A stretch of 64,000 bases of DNA, from assembly GCF_004681185.1 (NCBI RefSeq), contig NZ_SRIF01000004.1, forward strand, positions 186,001 through 250,000, given 5' to 3'. The DNA is from Haloarcula amylovorans (GTDB taxonomy: Archaea; Halobacteriota; Halobacteria; Halobacteriales; Haloarculaceae). Under the pieces are notes generated by a model. That model was not told the origin of the DNA. It did no database searches and saw nothing but the letters and a program-made list of their open reading frames with translations. Shown here piece by piece: positions 27,353-36,448 of this stretch (positions are counted from its first letter, which is position 1; every line of letters starts with the position of its first letter). The translations under genes and the position numbers were made by a program.

Positions 27353-27600
27353 TTAGTTTGAAGCAGGCTTTCTGGACCATCGTGAGTCGCCTTTTTTTGA
27401 TCGTTGGATATCCCATCGAGTCGAGTTATTCGATGGTATTCGGTGGTGAGAGCCCCACAACGTACGATTGATACCAGTCTTCATCGCCGGCTCGGGTGTC
27501 CGTTCGCGCTCCACAAAATCCAAACCAATCCCGTTTCTATGCCCGCTGAGGCGGCTGATTTCTGGCATGGACTCCAAGAAATTCGTCTGCTTCACTTTTC
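27353..27600 (-). mobile_element. ISH14-like (IS6) transposase remnant, N-terminal part
   Basis: Read on the minus strand, two frames join into the start of an ISH14-type transposase. LDFVERERTPEPAMKTGI continues after a shift as YVVGLSPPNTIE, then a TAA stop, then a piece ending TMVQKACF. ISH14 proteins have the same order (LDFVER-RTPE-LMKLGI, AGLSLSNT, VHDWVQKA). The catalytic core is absent. The fragment ends at a block (aaactaaacactacc) that may be a worn element end. It lies just after the fabG-like gene. Confidence 0.65.
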
Positions 27601-27654
27601 ACCCTTAACTAAACACGACCCCCGCATCGCTGCAAGCAGCCATCAATGAACCCC

Positions 27655-27830
27655 TAGCCCGAAGACCACTGACCAGCAGACCCGCCTCGCGATCGTCTCC
27701 ATCATCGTCGCGACGGGATGGTTCGCCGGCATCGCGCTCGCGGCACCCGTCGGACCTAATCCGTCTGTGTTGCTCACCTCTCTCGCACAGGCAGTTAGCT
27801 GCTCAACGTCTCGGCAGTTGCATGGCTGTC
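27655..27830 (+). pseudogene. Possible membrane-protein fragment
   Basis: A plus-strand frame from about 27665 reads TTDQQTRLAIVSIIVATGWF and then a hydrophobic helix (AGIALAAPVGPNPSVLL). It has no start codon, and an in-frame TGA lies upstream. The composition fits haloarchaeal membrane proteins. It could be the N-terminal part of a lost gene. The family is unknown. Confidence 0.25.
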
Positions 27831-27884
27831 ACAGCGAAACTCCTCGTATCGTTGACCAGCGCGTGACGGTGTAATTGAGACAAG

Positions 27885-27927
27885 GCTAACCAACAGACCG
27901 GCATGATTTGTTCGAATGTTGGTTAGC
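27885..27927. repeat. 11-bp perfect inverted repeat (TAACCAAC type)
   Basis: gctaaccaaca (27885-27895) and tgttggttagc (27917-27927) are exact reverse complements, separated by 21 bases. A shorter relative with the same 8-base core (taaccaac ... gttggtta) lies at 42744-42783 in another remnant-rich gap. It could be a regulator site, an element end or a recombination site. Confidence 0.6.
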
Positions 27928-28117
27928 TAGTTCGTCAGATTCCCTCGAACCGCCATTTATTACTCAGCACAGTATCTGAAACAGCTGTTAGTTAGGTTGC
28001 AGATTGAGTCCCGGTCTCTCTGTCAGAGACAGCGAATCTTGAAGGCGATCTGCTGAATACAAAGGAGGTCAGAACTTCGGTCGGGGTTTTTTGCCTTCAT
28101 AGATGATGGAACAGTTT

Positions 28118-28245
28118 ATGGCAGAGGACATCTCTCTCGATGGCCGGACGCTTGTTGGCGTTGCAAACACCGATGCCGGTGAAGTGAGTGGGGATACCCG
28201 GTTCGAGTTTGAGCAAGAGGGCGAACGGATCTACGCACACCTTGT
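28118..28245 (+). pseudogene. N-terminal fragment of a small conserved protein
   Basis: From the ATG at 28118 the frame reads DGRTLVGVANTDAGEVSGDT and FEFEQEGERIYAHL. This is the start of a small beta-rich family often annotated as N-acetylglutamate-synthase-like. The usual continuation (Y-x-GG-x-I-x-x-G-x-L) is missing. At about 28245 the sequence runs instead into the opposite-strand DUF262 fragment. Confidence 0.45.
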
Positions 28246-28612
28246 ACGTGTACGTCCCCTTGAGGCCGATGTAGAACGAAGAGAGCCGTTGTTGGCCATC
28301 AAGAATTAATTTCAGATCTCCTGCACCATCTGGCTTTACCTTCGAGTTTCGAGCCTGCGCATTTGTCTCAATCCACTTCGTAGAGGTAATGTAGTTCTTG
28401 ATAAAGCCGTACATAGTATACTCGTCCCAATTTTCTTCTTGGAGATCCCAGTAGAGAAAGGTTCCAATCGGATATCCTTGCAGTATCGAGTCGAATAGAT
28501 CCGTAATCTGGTTCCGCTTCCAGACAATTTCACGTTAGATCGCTGGCAGGAGGTAATCCCCATTTTCGATTTGTCGAACTGCATCGCGGATTGTCACCCG
28601 TTGATCATACAT
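28240..28612 (-). pseudogene. DUF262 (GmrSD-type nuclease) N-terminal remnant
   Basis: The minus strand from the ATG at 28612 reads VTIRDAVRQIENGDYLLPAI, then a TAA at 28535-28537, then REIVWKRNQITDLFDSILQG, YPIGTFLYWDL and finally LILDGQQRLSSFYIGLKGTY. The DGQQR motif is the ParB/Srx-like catalytic signature of DUF262 proteins, found in the GmrSD modification-dependent restriction system. The stop is one base from CAA (Gln), which the family has there. The rest of the gene, several hundred residues, is missing from about 28240 on. This is a dead defence-type gene. Confidence 0.75.
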
Positions 28613-28795
28613 TGATACCGATGGGGGAGTTCTAATTCTTAACAGTTCTCACATCGCACAGTTGCCGAGTCTAAACTGCTAGCTGAGCCGGATTTTGATT
28701 TCCAGACGAACTCTCGAGAATTCCGGCATTATATGATAGAGAAATCCAACATCGCTAACGCTCGCAAACACCACTAGAAATCCGACATGACGGCG

Positions 28796-29230
28796 TCAGT
28801 CGGGCTCGTAGGGGTCCATCGCTGTATCGAGACGGTAGACATCGTCTGCTACATCGAAGTCGTCATCGAACGCATACAGATAACCCAGGCCCTCGGTTTG
28901 CATATACGCGATCAGACAGGCATCGACGAACGAGAGTGGTTCGTACTGCCGGAACAGGGCTTTCCCCGTCGCGAGGGCGTCAGCAGAGAGCGACTCGATG
29001 TGAAAGCGTGCGTTCTCCTCAAGTCGGTCAAGCAAGTCTACAGCGGCGTCGTGCCCGGCGTGGGTCGTGAGCCCGTTGAGCGTCTCCGCAAGTACGTAAT
29101 CAAGGACGACTGCTTCTGGAAGCGAGCCATCGTCGATGCCCCGAAGTATCGGGAGCGCCGTGTCGTGGGCACTATCTCGTCGATACGCTGCAGCAAAGAG
29201 GACGGTCGTATCAATCAGTGCGCGGGGCAT
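28796..29230 (-). CDS. vapC: PIN-domain toxin (VapC-like)
   Basis: The product is 144 residues. PIN ribonuclease acidic residues are visible: Asp in RALIDTTVLFAAAYRRDS, Glu in VLDYVLAETLNGL, Asp in LSFVDACLIAYM and Asp in AFDDDFDVADDVYRLD. VapC toxins cut specific RNAs and are blocked by the partner antitoxin. The start is directly next to the stop of the antitoxin gene at 29231, so the two form one transcript. The pair is intact while everything around it is decaying, which fits an addiction module. Confidence 0.88.
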   Translation of the reverse strand: MPRALIDTTVLFAAAYRRDSAHDTALPILRGIDDGSLPEAVVLDYVLAETLNGLTTHAGHDAAVDLLDRLEENARFHIESLSADALATGKALFRQYEPLSFVDACLIAYMQTEGLGYLYAFDDDFDVADDVYRLDTAMDPYEPD

Positions 29231-29482
29231 TTACTCGACGTCGACGCCCCAGGTGTCGTGGTCGATCGTCACGTCAGTTGCCTCATCACCATCGTACCCA
29301 TCGAACTCGGCAAATGTTCCGGCACGCTGTTGAATGACCTGTACTCGAACACTGCCGTCGTCTTTGACCTGCCACCGGAGCTGGTCTCCGTCGTCGATGT
29401 CGAGTTCACGCCGAATGCGTGCCGGGATATTGGCCTGGTTGCCCGAAACTTTACTTTCAGCGTCGATTCGGTCACTACTCAT
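29231..29482 (-). CDS. vapB: AbrB/SpoVT-type antitoxin (VapB-like)
   Basis: The product is 83 residues. KVSGNQANIPARIRRELDID and GDQLRWQVKDDGSVRV form a swapped-hairpin AbrB/MazE DNA-binding domain. The acidic tail (DGYDGDEATDVTIDHDTWGV) would wrap the toxin. It lies first in the operon and would repress its own promoter, which should be just upstream of 29482. It is followed without a gap by the PIN toxin gene. Confidence 0.85.
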   Translation of the reverse strand: MSSDRIDAESKVSGNQANIPARIRRELDIDDGDQLRWQVKDDGSVRVQVIQQRAGTFAEFDGYDGDEATDVTIDHDTWGVDVE

Positions 29483-29560
29483 ACGGTACCGTATGCGACC
29501 GGGAGTGAAAAGACTAGTGTGTCGTCACACTACGCGGCCGTACCCGTCTCTTTGCCATGA

Positions 29561-30866
29561 ATGGCACCCGTCTTCGATAGATCGCTCGGCAGCAATATGT
29601 GTCGCCGAATCCTTTTGCCAACGGTCCTCTCACCACAGCCTGTGCCCCATCGCCCTTCGACTGACGAGTCCACGCGGTGGCCCAACTGGCACGAAGAAAC
29701 CCACTCCCTCGATTACGAGGGCCACGACGTGCGCACCATTTTCAGCGAACAACTGCGCGACAAGGCTGACGCCCCGCGTCCCGAACCCGCAACCTTCGGC
29801 AATTTCGACCCCAATCCGGACGGTCCTGATCCCACCGTCTGGCCGCTCGACCACTACGATCTCGGAGCTCCCGCCGCCGTTGATGACCTCGTCCGCATGA
29901 CCAACACGTTTCCGGTACCCCACGTTGCGTGGGTCACACCCGAGTACATCGAATGGAAGTACGGGCATGATCCACGAAGTGTCGAGGTAGCGCCCAAAGA
30001 CCTGCCGTCAGGACAGCAGCCGACACACACTACTGGACCTGTCGAGGTGACCGCCGGCGACCCGTCGATGGAGCTTATCGATGACCGTGTCGAAGCGCTC
30101 CAGCGCCTCATCGCACTCTGGAACGGCAAGGTCGTCCGAGGGAACCATCTGCTGGCCGACAAACTCCCGAGCTGGGACAGCTTGTTTGGCGACCTCAATC
30201 AAGCCGAGCTTGAACGACTGCGGACCGATCCTATGGTCGATCAAGAGCTCGTCGAGGCGTTCGGTGACCACGCGTGGTTTGCCGACCAGCGGTCAGTGTT
30301 CCTGCGTACACAGCATATTCTGCGGAAGACGGTCGAGTACGCGCCGACATTGAAGGCTCGGACACTCATCAGCGAACGCGAGGAGTTCCCGGCGCTCGAC
30401 GGTGACCCCAAGGAAGGGCTCACCCACAGGGTGACTGTCGGCCTCTGTGCGGTCTACTATGCGTTGCAAGGGTGGGCCACGTGGTCGTACCAGCCCGTGG
30501 ATGACTACGTCGTTGACCTCGTTGCTGAGAGCCCTGCTGGCGACCGACATTTTCTGGAGGTGCTCACGGGCCACCACAACTGGGAACTCTATCGTTCGAC
30601 GTACCGGAAGCTCGCCGACTTGAACCAAGACGGCAGTCCGGTCGTCGCGTTCGATGCTCGCGACACTGCGTATGATATCTACAATCACTGGCATCGTGCC
30701 GGGCTGGGTGAGCTGCCGCTGGGCCCCCTCGACTCAACGCCCCGCATTGCCTGGGGTCGCGAGAAAATTCAGGAGGCCTACGCCGAGGCAAGTACCGACT
30801 GGGTCATCGTGGATTGGTTCACGACCGACTGGCTGTGGCGCCATACGTTTGGGCCCAAGGGACCCG
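29561..30866 (+). pseudogene. Plasmid-type haloarchaeal protein cut by an IS6 fragment
   Basis: A long acidic frame of about 430 residues, with credible sequence from RWPNWHEETHSLDYEGHD (about 29680) to VDWFTTDWLWRHTFGPKG (30865). There it runs in frame into transposase sequence. The first 35 residues are poor, so the real start is probably near 29,650. I recognise no domain. The region LVAESPAGDRHFLEVLTGHH with DLNQDGSPVVAFDARDT looks like a restriction-endonuclease-type or nuclease-fold strand pattern, but that is only a guess. The normal 3' end is lost. Confidence 0.55.
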
Positions 30867-31305
30867 CCGTCGACGAGACCGCTGTCAAAGTCAATGGCGA
30901 GCAGTCTTGGCTATATGATGCAATCGAAACCGGTACAAAATTGCTTCTCGATGTCGCCGTGTTGGCCGTCGTGGCACCGATCCAGCAGCGGCGTTTCTGC
31001 ATGGAATGGCCGAGAAACACGATCTCTCTGAAGCTGTGTTTCTCGTCGATGGCTACGGCTATCTGACTGCCCTTGCTCGATTAGATCTGAGCGGTCGGCT
31101 TGACTCCATCGACCGAAACCTCATCGAAAAGTGGTTTCACACCTTCAAAATGCGCATCGACCGCTTTCATCACTCGTAGGTGGGCAGCCGGGCCAGCGTC
31201 CGCCGGTGGCTTGAACAGTTCATGCATTACTATAACCAGCAGCGACCGCATCAATCGCTCAACAATCGAACTCCAGCTGAGGTGGTCCTAAACTAGACAG
31301 TGCCG
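30867..31305 (+). mobile_element. IS6-type transposase fragment, copy 2
   Basis: Same element as at 7928-8338 but reaching further upstream. It includes the first catalytic Asp (AVDETAVKVNGEQSWLY). A short deletion near 30962 (cgtgttggccgtc where copy 1 has cgtgtttggtcgccg) shifts the frame. A TAG also replaces a TGG near 31178. It ends at the same terminus, ctagacagtgccg (31305). It truncates the gene on its left and, on its right, the minus-strand membrane-protein gene. Confidence 0.8.
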
Positions 31306-31575
31306 GATTAGCGATCCTGTCGCTTGGATAACAAACAGAGACACCAGAGTCCCTGTCAGAAAGAACCCTGGGTCCCCTGTTGTTGAGAGAAATTCTGATG
31401 GCACCCATGGGCTATCGAATACTGTGAGAACCCATCCAATCAGGATGTACCCAACAAAGAAAACAGCACTGAGAAGCATACCACGGGCACCCCAGACAGC
31501 TGACCACCGTAGCCAGCGCTCGAGTAGTGTGGCCATGCGGGCTCGGTTCGAACGCGGGGGTGCCTCAGTGATCAT
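31288..31575 (-). pseudogene. Membrane protein truncated at its C-terminus by the IS6 fragment
   Basis: The frame gives 95 residues with two membrane helices (MLLSAVFFVGYILIGWVLTV and LTGTLVSLFVIQATGSLI). The last residues and the stop come from the terminus of the IS6-type fragment, so the native end is missing. The start is at 31575, 20 bases from the universal-stress gene on the same strand, which ends downstream of it at 31597. No family is recognised. Confidence 0.5.
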
Positions 31576-31596
31576 TCGCGCTTGATGTACAACTTT

Positions 31597-32469
31597 CTAA
31601 TTGTGGCCAAAGCTGAATCCCTCACCATCATTCCGCTGTACTGTGAGGACCGCATTCTCTGACTCTTCTGTCACGGTAGCAGTGATCGAACCCGTAACGA
31701 ACTCCCGGAGACGGGTTTGCGTCGGCTTGCCTATTACAGTCACATCATAGTGTGCGGACTCGTTGATGATTGCCTCCGCGACGTTGGGCGCTTCAAGGTG
31801 CCACGTGTTCAGTTCGACAGATTCGGGGAGACGCTCCCGGGCCGTTTCGAACAGTTCTTCAACCCGTGTTACTTCAGCCTCGGTTTTCTCCTCAGACACG
31901 TGAAAGAGGTCAACGGGAGCATCTGCGCCCACCCCGAGAGCGCCTCCGACGATGGCGCCGAGGTCACAATGTTTGCCTTCGGCGATCGGAACAAGCACTG
32001 ATGCGACTCCCTGACTAGCACGCGAGTACGTAGCTGAGACAACGTCACACGATGCTTTCCTTCGCATTCTGTCGGCCGCATCACCGCGGAGCCCTTCTCC
32101 AAACAGTTCAGGTGTATGTTTATCCAGGACGACAAGCTGAATATCCCGTTGCTGTGCAACGCTAATCGCTGTTTTGAGTGGGCTGTTCGTCTCTTCGATA
32201 ATCAGATGTGCCTCGGCAGTGTGACCCTTATCCAGATTGGCTTGCAGTAGCTTTCGACTGACACGTGTAGTCTCCGAACTATGGGAATCAGCGTCTGTAA
32301 GCAAATCCAGCACGATAAGTTCCCCTCCCACACCCTCTGCAATATTCAATGCAGCCTCAAACGTGAAATTATCGTGTGAACTGAAAATCGGGTAGAGAAT
32401 GCGCGGTGGAGAATCTGGAGTCTCGGACCGCTCCAGAAACTCTTGGAGACTCGTTTCAGTATGAGCCAT
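31597..32469 (-). CDS. Tandem universal stress protein (UspA)
   Basis: The product is 290 residues with two Usp-like domains. The first (about 20-150) starts PRILYPIFSSHDNFTFEAAL and has QLVVLDKHTPELFGEGLRGD. The second (about 155-285) starts VASVLVPIAEGKHCDLGAI and ends YDVTVIGKPTQTRLREFVTG then SENAVLTVQRN. The ATP-binding G-x(2)-G-x(9)-G pattern is weak, so nucleotide binding is uncertain. Many haloarchaeal Usp genes sit beside amino-acid or cation transporters, as here. It is divergent from the UspA/APC block, and the AT-rich tract at 32529-32543 between them is the likely promoter area. Confidence 0.8.
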   Translation of the reverse strand: MAHTETSLQEFLERSETPDSPPRILYPIFSSHDNFTFEAALNIAEGVGGELIVLDLLTDADSHSSETTRVSRKLLQANLDKGHTAEAHLIIEETNSPLKTAISVAQQRDIQLVVLDKHTPELFGEGLRGDAADRMRRKASCDVVSATYSRASQGVASVLVPIAEGKHCDLGAIVGGALGVGADAPVDLFHVSEEKTEAEVTRVEELFETARERLPESVELNTWHLEAPNVAEAIINESAHYDVTVIGKPTQTRLREFVTGSITATVTEESENAVLTVQRNDGEGFSFGHN

Positions 32470-32679
32470 GGGCTTACTGATTGTCTATCCGTAATAAATC
32501 CACACCATCGCTCCGGATTCAGAAGCTAGAATAATATATATTCTCTATACGGTGGACTGGTAACGGTGGAGACAAACAATTGATAAAGCAGTCCCGTAGA
32601 GTATGAAGTATGGTTCGGAACACAGCTACCGGAAGGTATCAGACTCAATGCATTGAGACCGGGTTTAGGTGGCTGTAAC

Positions 32680-33111
32680 ATGCCTGCACCGTTGTTCACT
32701 CATGCGTTGGTGCCTGTATCCTCACCGAAGGACGCTAAAGCGACGATGCGAGCTATTCGACCGTACCTGGAATCGGCCGGTGGAGACCTAACCGTCGTTA
32801 ACGTGATTGAGAAGGCTGGCGGCGCACCGGACAAGGCCTCAGTCGAACAGCGGGAGGCATACGCCCGTGAAATATTCGATAGCGCCCGTGATGCGCTGGC
32901 GGACTCCGAGCTCACGCTCACTACCGAAATCCGCTACGGGACCGACGTTGCAGAGACGATTATCGAAACCGCACACGAACTTGACGCGAGTGCCATCGTC
33001 TTCACTCCACGAGGTGGCAGCCGGTGGCTTCGCCTGTTGACCGGCGACGTGGCACTGTCTCTCGTCTCGGAGAGCGACCTGCCCGTTATCGCACTACCAG
33101 ACCATGACTGA
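32680..33111 (+). CDS. UspA-domain protein
   Basis: The product is 143 residues from the ATG at 32680; an in-frame upstream ATG at 32653 is not credible. It is a single Usp fold: THALVPVSSPKDAKATMRAI, then DLTVVNVIEKAGG and LDASAIVFTPRGGSRWLRLL. The last part lies where the ATP loop would be and reads GDVALSLVSESDLPVIALP. Its end overlaps the start of the APC-UspA transporter gene by 8 bases, so it probably acts with that transporter as a regulatory subunit. Confidence 0.85.
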   Translation: MPAPLFTHALVPVSSPKDAKATMRAIRPYLESAGGDLTVVNVIEKAGGAPDKASVEQREAYAREIFDSARDALADSELTLTTEIRYGTDVAETIIETAHELDASAIVFTPRGGSRWLRLLTGDVALSLVSESDLPVIALPDHD

Positions 33112-35374
33112 CCAGGAACTCGCACGCGACCTCGGCTTTCTCGAAGCGTACACGATCGGCCTTGGGACAATGATCGGTGCCGGCATCTTCGTCCTCCCGA
33201 GCATTGCCGCGGAGCAGGCCGGGCCCGCGAGCATGATTTCCTTCTTCGCTGGCGGTCTAGTGTCGCTGCTCGCTGCCATCTCGCTGTCGGAGCTGGCTAC
33301 CGGGATGCCGAAAGCCGGCGGGAGTTACTACTACGTCAATCGCGCGCTCGGTCCGTTCTTCGGTAGTATTGTCGGGTGGGGCATGTGGGCTGGACTGACC
33401 TTCGCCAGTGCCTTCTACATGATCGGTTTCGGTCAATACCTGCTCCCTGGGCTTGGACAGTACATTGGCTTCTTAGCTGGATGGGGTGAGATTGGGATTA
33501 CCGTCGCAGCACTCGTCATGGCGGCGCTTTTGACAGGTGTCAATTACTACGGCGTCAAAGAGACTGGGACGCTCCAGAACGTCATCGTCCTCACACTGGT
33601 CGGCCTCATCGTCGCCTTTCTCGGCATCGGGATTCTCGATGGCCCCACTATCCAGAATTTTAATCCGAACGGCTGGCCGGCTGTCGCGGCCACTATCGGA
33701 ACCGTCTACGTTACATTCATTGGATTCGAGGTGATTGCAACCAGCGCCGAGGAGATCAAGAACCCGAGCCGGAACCTCCCGCTGGCGATGATTGCGGCCG
33801 TCGTGACGCCGACGCTCATGTACGTCGGTGTAATGTTCGTCTCGACGGGAACACTCTCGATTGAGGCACTCGCAGCCTCGCAGATTCCGGTCGCTGACGT
33901 GGCGACAGAATTCATGGGCTCGATCGGCGCGCTGGCGATGATTGTCGGTGCCGTCCTGGCGACTGTATCGAGTGCCAATGCGAGTATCCTCTCGGCGGCG
34001 CGTGTGAACTTCGCTATGGGTCGGGACCGCATTCTCGTGAACTGGCTCAACGAGGTCCACGACCGGTTCCGAACCCCATACCGTGCCATCTCCGCGACTG
34101 GCATCATTACGCTCGTTCTCATTGCTATCGGTGTTGGTATCGGAACACTCGCCGAAGTGGCGAGTTTCATGTATCTCGTCACGTACGCGCTAGTCCACGT
34201 CGCTGTCATCGTCCTGCGACGGGCTGACCCTGAAGCCTACAACCCATCGTTCCGGATTCCGAGCGTGCTGTACCCGGTCGTCCCGGTTCTCGGGTTCGTC
34301 GCCTGTCTCGCCATTCTGCTTCAGATGAGCCTCATCGTGCAGGCTATCGGCGGTGTTATCGTCGTCTTCGGTGTCATCTGGTACTTTGCCTATGCCCGCG
34401 ACCGGGCACTCAGCCAGAGTCTGGTCGGGGAAGCGATTGCGCCAGAACCTGCGAAAGTCGCCGACGGACAGGGCCGCTACCGAGTCGTTGTGCCGGTGGC
34501 CAACCCTGAGACCGAACGGGACTTACTCCGAATGGCGGCGGCTAGTGCACACGCACACGACAGCGCGTCAGCTGAGATCATCGCGGTGAACATCATCGAA
34601 GTCCCACAGCAGACGTCGCTGACACAGGACCTCACCTTCGAGGAGGAACGCGTTGAACGCCAGCAGGAACTGCTGGACTCCGCTAGGGATATCGCCGACA
34701 ATCTTGATGTCGGATTGCGAACACGCGCTATCGTCGGCCGCAACGCCGGTTCGGCGATTCTGGACGTCATCGAAGAGGAGGACGCGGACCACGTCTTGCT
34801 CGGTTGGGAAGGCAAGCGGAGCCGGCGGGAACACGTCCTCGGCTCTACCATTGACCCCGTCATTGGCCGCGCGCCCTGTGATGCGACACTCGTGAAAATC
34901 GGACCGGAGGACGGGCGCGCGACAGGCGACATCATGGTTCTGGCCGGCGAGGGGCCACACGCTCCAGTCGCCGCCCGCCGAGCGACGGAGTTTGCCGAGG
35001 CCTCCGGCGAAAAAACCTCGGTGACGCTATTCAACGTTCAGGAACCGGGCGACGACGAAGAGGGCCTTTCCCCACAGGAGCGTGGGCAGGCGCTCATTGA
35101 GGAATTCGTCGAACGAGCCGACATTGAAGGGCTGGAATATAACAATCGTATCGAGGTGGCCGAGGATATCGAGGGGACAATTCTCGACGCGGCCACAGAG
35201 TATGATACAATCTGTGTAGGCGCGACCCGCTCCAGTGCGGTGACACAGGCCGTTTTCGGTTCGCTACCTGAGACTATCGGTGAACAAACTGACCGGACTG
35301 TGGTTATGGCGCGGGGTCCCGAAGAGTCCGCGATGTCAGTCCGCCAGGCCATCATTCGACGTCTCGAATCGTAG
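33104..35374 (+). CDS. APC amino acid permease fused to two UspA domains
   Basis: The product is 756 residues. Residues 1-440 are a 12-helix APC carrier. GLGTMIGAGIFVLPSIAAEQ is the substrate-binding broken helix 1, and VYVTFIGFEVIATSAEEIKN is helix 6. The cytoplasmic C-terminus (about 460-756) holds two Usp domains (YRVVVPVANPETERDLLRMA ... HVLLGWEGKRSRREHVLGS; then DIMVLAGEGPHAPVAARRAT ... YDTICVGATRSSAVTQAVFG). This is the typical haloarchaeal Cat-type fusion, in which Usp domains are thought to sense ATP or stress and gate transport. The substrate is not identifiable. The Lrp-RCK regulator gene follows 59 bases later. Confidence 0.92.
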   Translation: MTDQELARDLGFLEAYTIGLGTMIGAGIFVLPSIAAEQAGPASMISFFAGGLVSLLAAISLSELATGMPKAGGSYYYVNRALGPFFGSIVGWGMWAGLTFASAFYMIGFGQYLLPGLGQYIGFLAGWGEIGITVAALVMAALLTGVNYYGVKETGTLQNVIVLTLVGLIVAFLGIGILDGPTIQNFNPNGWPAVAATIGTVYVTFIGFEVIATSAEEIKNPSRNLPLAMIAAVVTPTLMYVGVMFVSTGTLSIEALAASQIPVADVATEFMGSIGALAMIVGAVLATVSSANASILSAARVNFAMGRDRILVNWLNEVHDRFRTPYRAISATGIITLVLIAIGVGIGTLAEVASFMYLVTYALVHVAVIVLRRADPEAYNPSFRIPSVLYPVVPVLGFVACLAILLQMSLIVQAIGGVIVVFGVIWYFAYARDRALSQSLVGEAIAPEPAKVADGQGRYRVVVPVANPETERDLLRMAAASAHAHDSASAEIIAVNIIEVPQQTSLTQDLTFEEERVERQQELLDSARDIADNLDVGLRTRAIVGRNAGSAILDVIEEEDADHVLLGWEGKRSRREHVLGSTIDPVIGRAPCDATLVKIGPEDGRATGDIMVLAGEGPHAPVAARRATEFAEASGEKTSVTLFNVQEPGDDEEGLSPQERGQALIEEFVERADIEGLEYNNRIEVAEDIEGTILDAATEYDTICVGATRSSAVTQAVFGSLPETIGEQTDRTVVMARGPEESAMSVRQAIIRRLES

Positions 35375-35433
35375 AAAGTGGGTGTACTGGGAGAAGGGGA
35401 AAAAGGGATTTGCACGCACCCTCTATTTCTCGT

Positions 35434-36198
35434 ATGAGTCGGCGTCTCGACGAAATTGACAAGCGCATTATATATGCGATGCAGCAGGATGCACGGAACA
35501 TTTCGGCTCCGATGATCGCCGAAGAAATGGACGTTTCTGCCGGGACGATTCGGAATCGAATCAATCAACTCGAAGACGCGGGCATTATCAAAGGATATCA
35601 CGCTGATATCGACTACGAACGCTGTGAGAGTCGCATGACTAATCTGTTCATTTGTAACACTTCGGCCAGTGAGCGGGAGAATCTCGCCAGAAAGACGCTC
35701 ACGGTTCCGGGAGTCGTGAACGTTCGTGAGCTCCGGACAGGCCGCGGGAACCTCCAGATCAAGGCCGTGGGCGAGGAGATGAGCGACCTCACGCGAATAG
35801 CCCATCAGCTCAGCAAACTCGGCTTAGAGATCGAGGACGAGGATCTGATCCAGGAGGAGTATTTTACACCGTATGAGCCGTTCGGGCCGGACGGCGCGAG
35901 CAAGCAGGGCGCAATGACCGATATGGTGTCGCTTTCCGGCGGCGCTGAAGTGGTGGACGTAACAGTCAGCAAAGACGCGCCGATTGTCAATACGACGCTA
36001 CGGGAAGCCAACGAGCAATCGCTGCTTGGCAGTGAAGTGCTTATTATCGCCATCGAACGTGGAGATGAAATGATTACCCCCAAAGGTGATACGGAAATCT
36101 GTTCCGGTGACCTCATCTCGGTGTTCGCCCGGGACGGCGTGCCAGAATCGACCCTGGAGTCGTTTGGCAATACGAACCAGCCGATGACACCTTCGTGA
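35434..36198 (+). CDS. Lrp/AsnC-type regulator with RCK C-terminal domain
   Basis: The product is 254 residues from the ATG at 35434. Residues 1-60 are an Lrp-type HTH (LDEIDKRIIYAMQQDARNIS; GTIRNRINQLEDAGIIKGYH). The middle part is an Lrp-like alpha-beta domain (VPGVVNVRELRTGRGNLQIK). Residues about 170-240 are a TrkA-C (RCK_C) domain (VVDVTVSKDAPIVNTTLREA, ITPKGDTEICSGDLISVFAR). A DNA-binding head on an ion- or nucleotide-sensing RCK_C module suggests it controls the trk genes that follow or the transporter before it. RCK_C domains bind cyclic di-AMP in several systems. Confidence 0.85.
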   Translation: MSRRLDEIDKRIIYAMQQDARNISAPMIAEEMDVSAGTIRNRINQLEDAGIIKGYHADIDYERCESRMTNLFICNTSASERENLARKTLTVPGVVNVRELRTGRGNLQIKAVGEEMSDLTRIAHQLSKLGLEIEDEDLIQEEYFTPYEPFGPDGASKQGAMTDMVSLSGGAEVVDVTVSKDAPIVNTTLREANEQSLLGSEVLIIAIERGDEMITPKGDTEICSGDLISVFARDGVPESTLESFGNTNQPMTPS

Positions 36199-36346
36199 AG
36201 GCCCGACCGATTATTTGTTATTTCTAGACTGGTCGCATAATCTACCACTCTTCGGATTGCTGTCCTAAACCTCCATAGTATGTGGATGAAGTAAGATAGA
36301 GGGTTTTTTATTTCTAGACCGTAATTTTCTCCAAGTGAGCCCTCGT

Positions 36347-36448
36347 TCACGTCCGCGGTGTGTCGGCAGGCAGCGAGACGAGCAATGCGTACAGTATACT
36401 GATTACGAGGGACACAGCGAAAAACGGCACCAGTAGGACATATAACAT
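36347..36448 (-). CDS. Possible 33-residue hydrophobic peptide divergent from trkA
   Basis: An ATG at 36448 on the minus strand, directly back-to-back with the trkA start, opens a short frame: MLYVLLVPFFAVSLVISILY, then ALLVSLPADTPRT and stop. It would be a single membrane helix with a short tail. Small membrane peptides near transporters are often missed. The coding evidence is only the hydrophobic pattern and the clean start and stop. Confidence 0.3.
   Translation of the reverse strand: MLYVLLVPFFAVSLVISILYALLVSLPADTPRT

Noticed and set aside
28787..29560. 257-residue plus-strand frame opposite the toxin-antitoxin pair
   Set aside because: PIN and AbrB motifs are clear on the minus strand.
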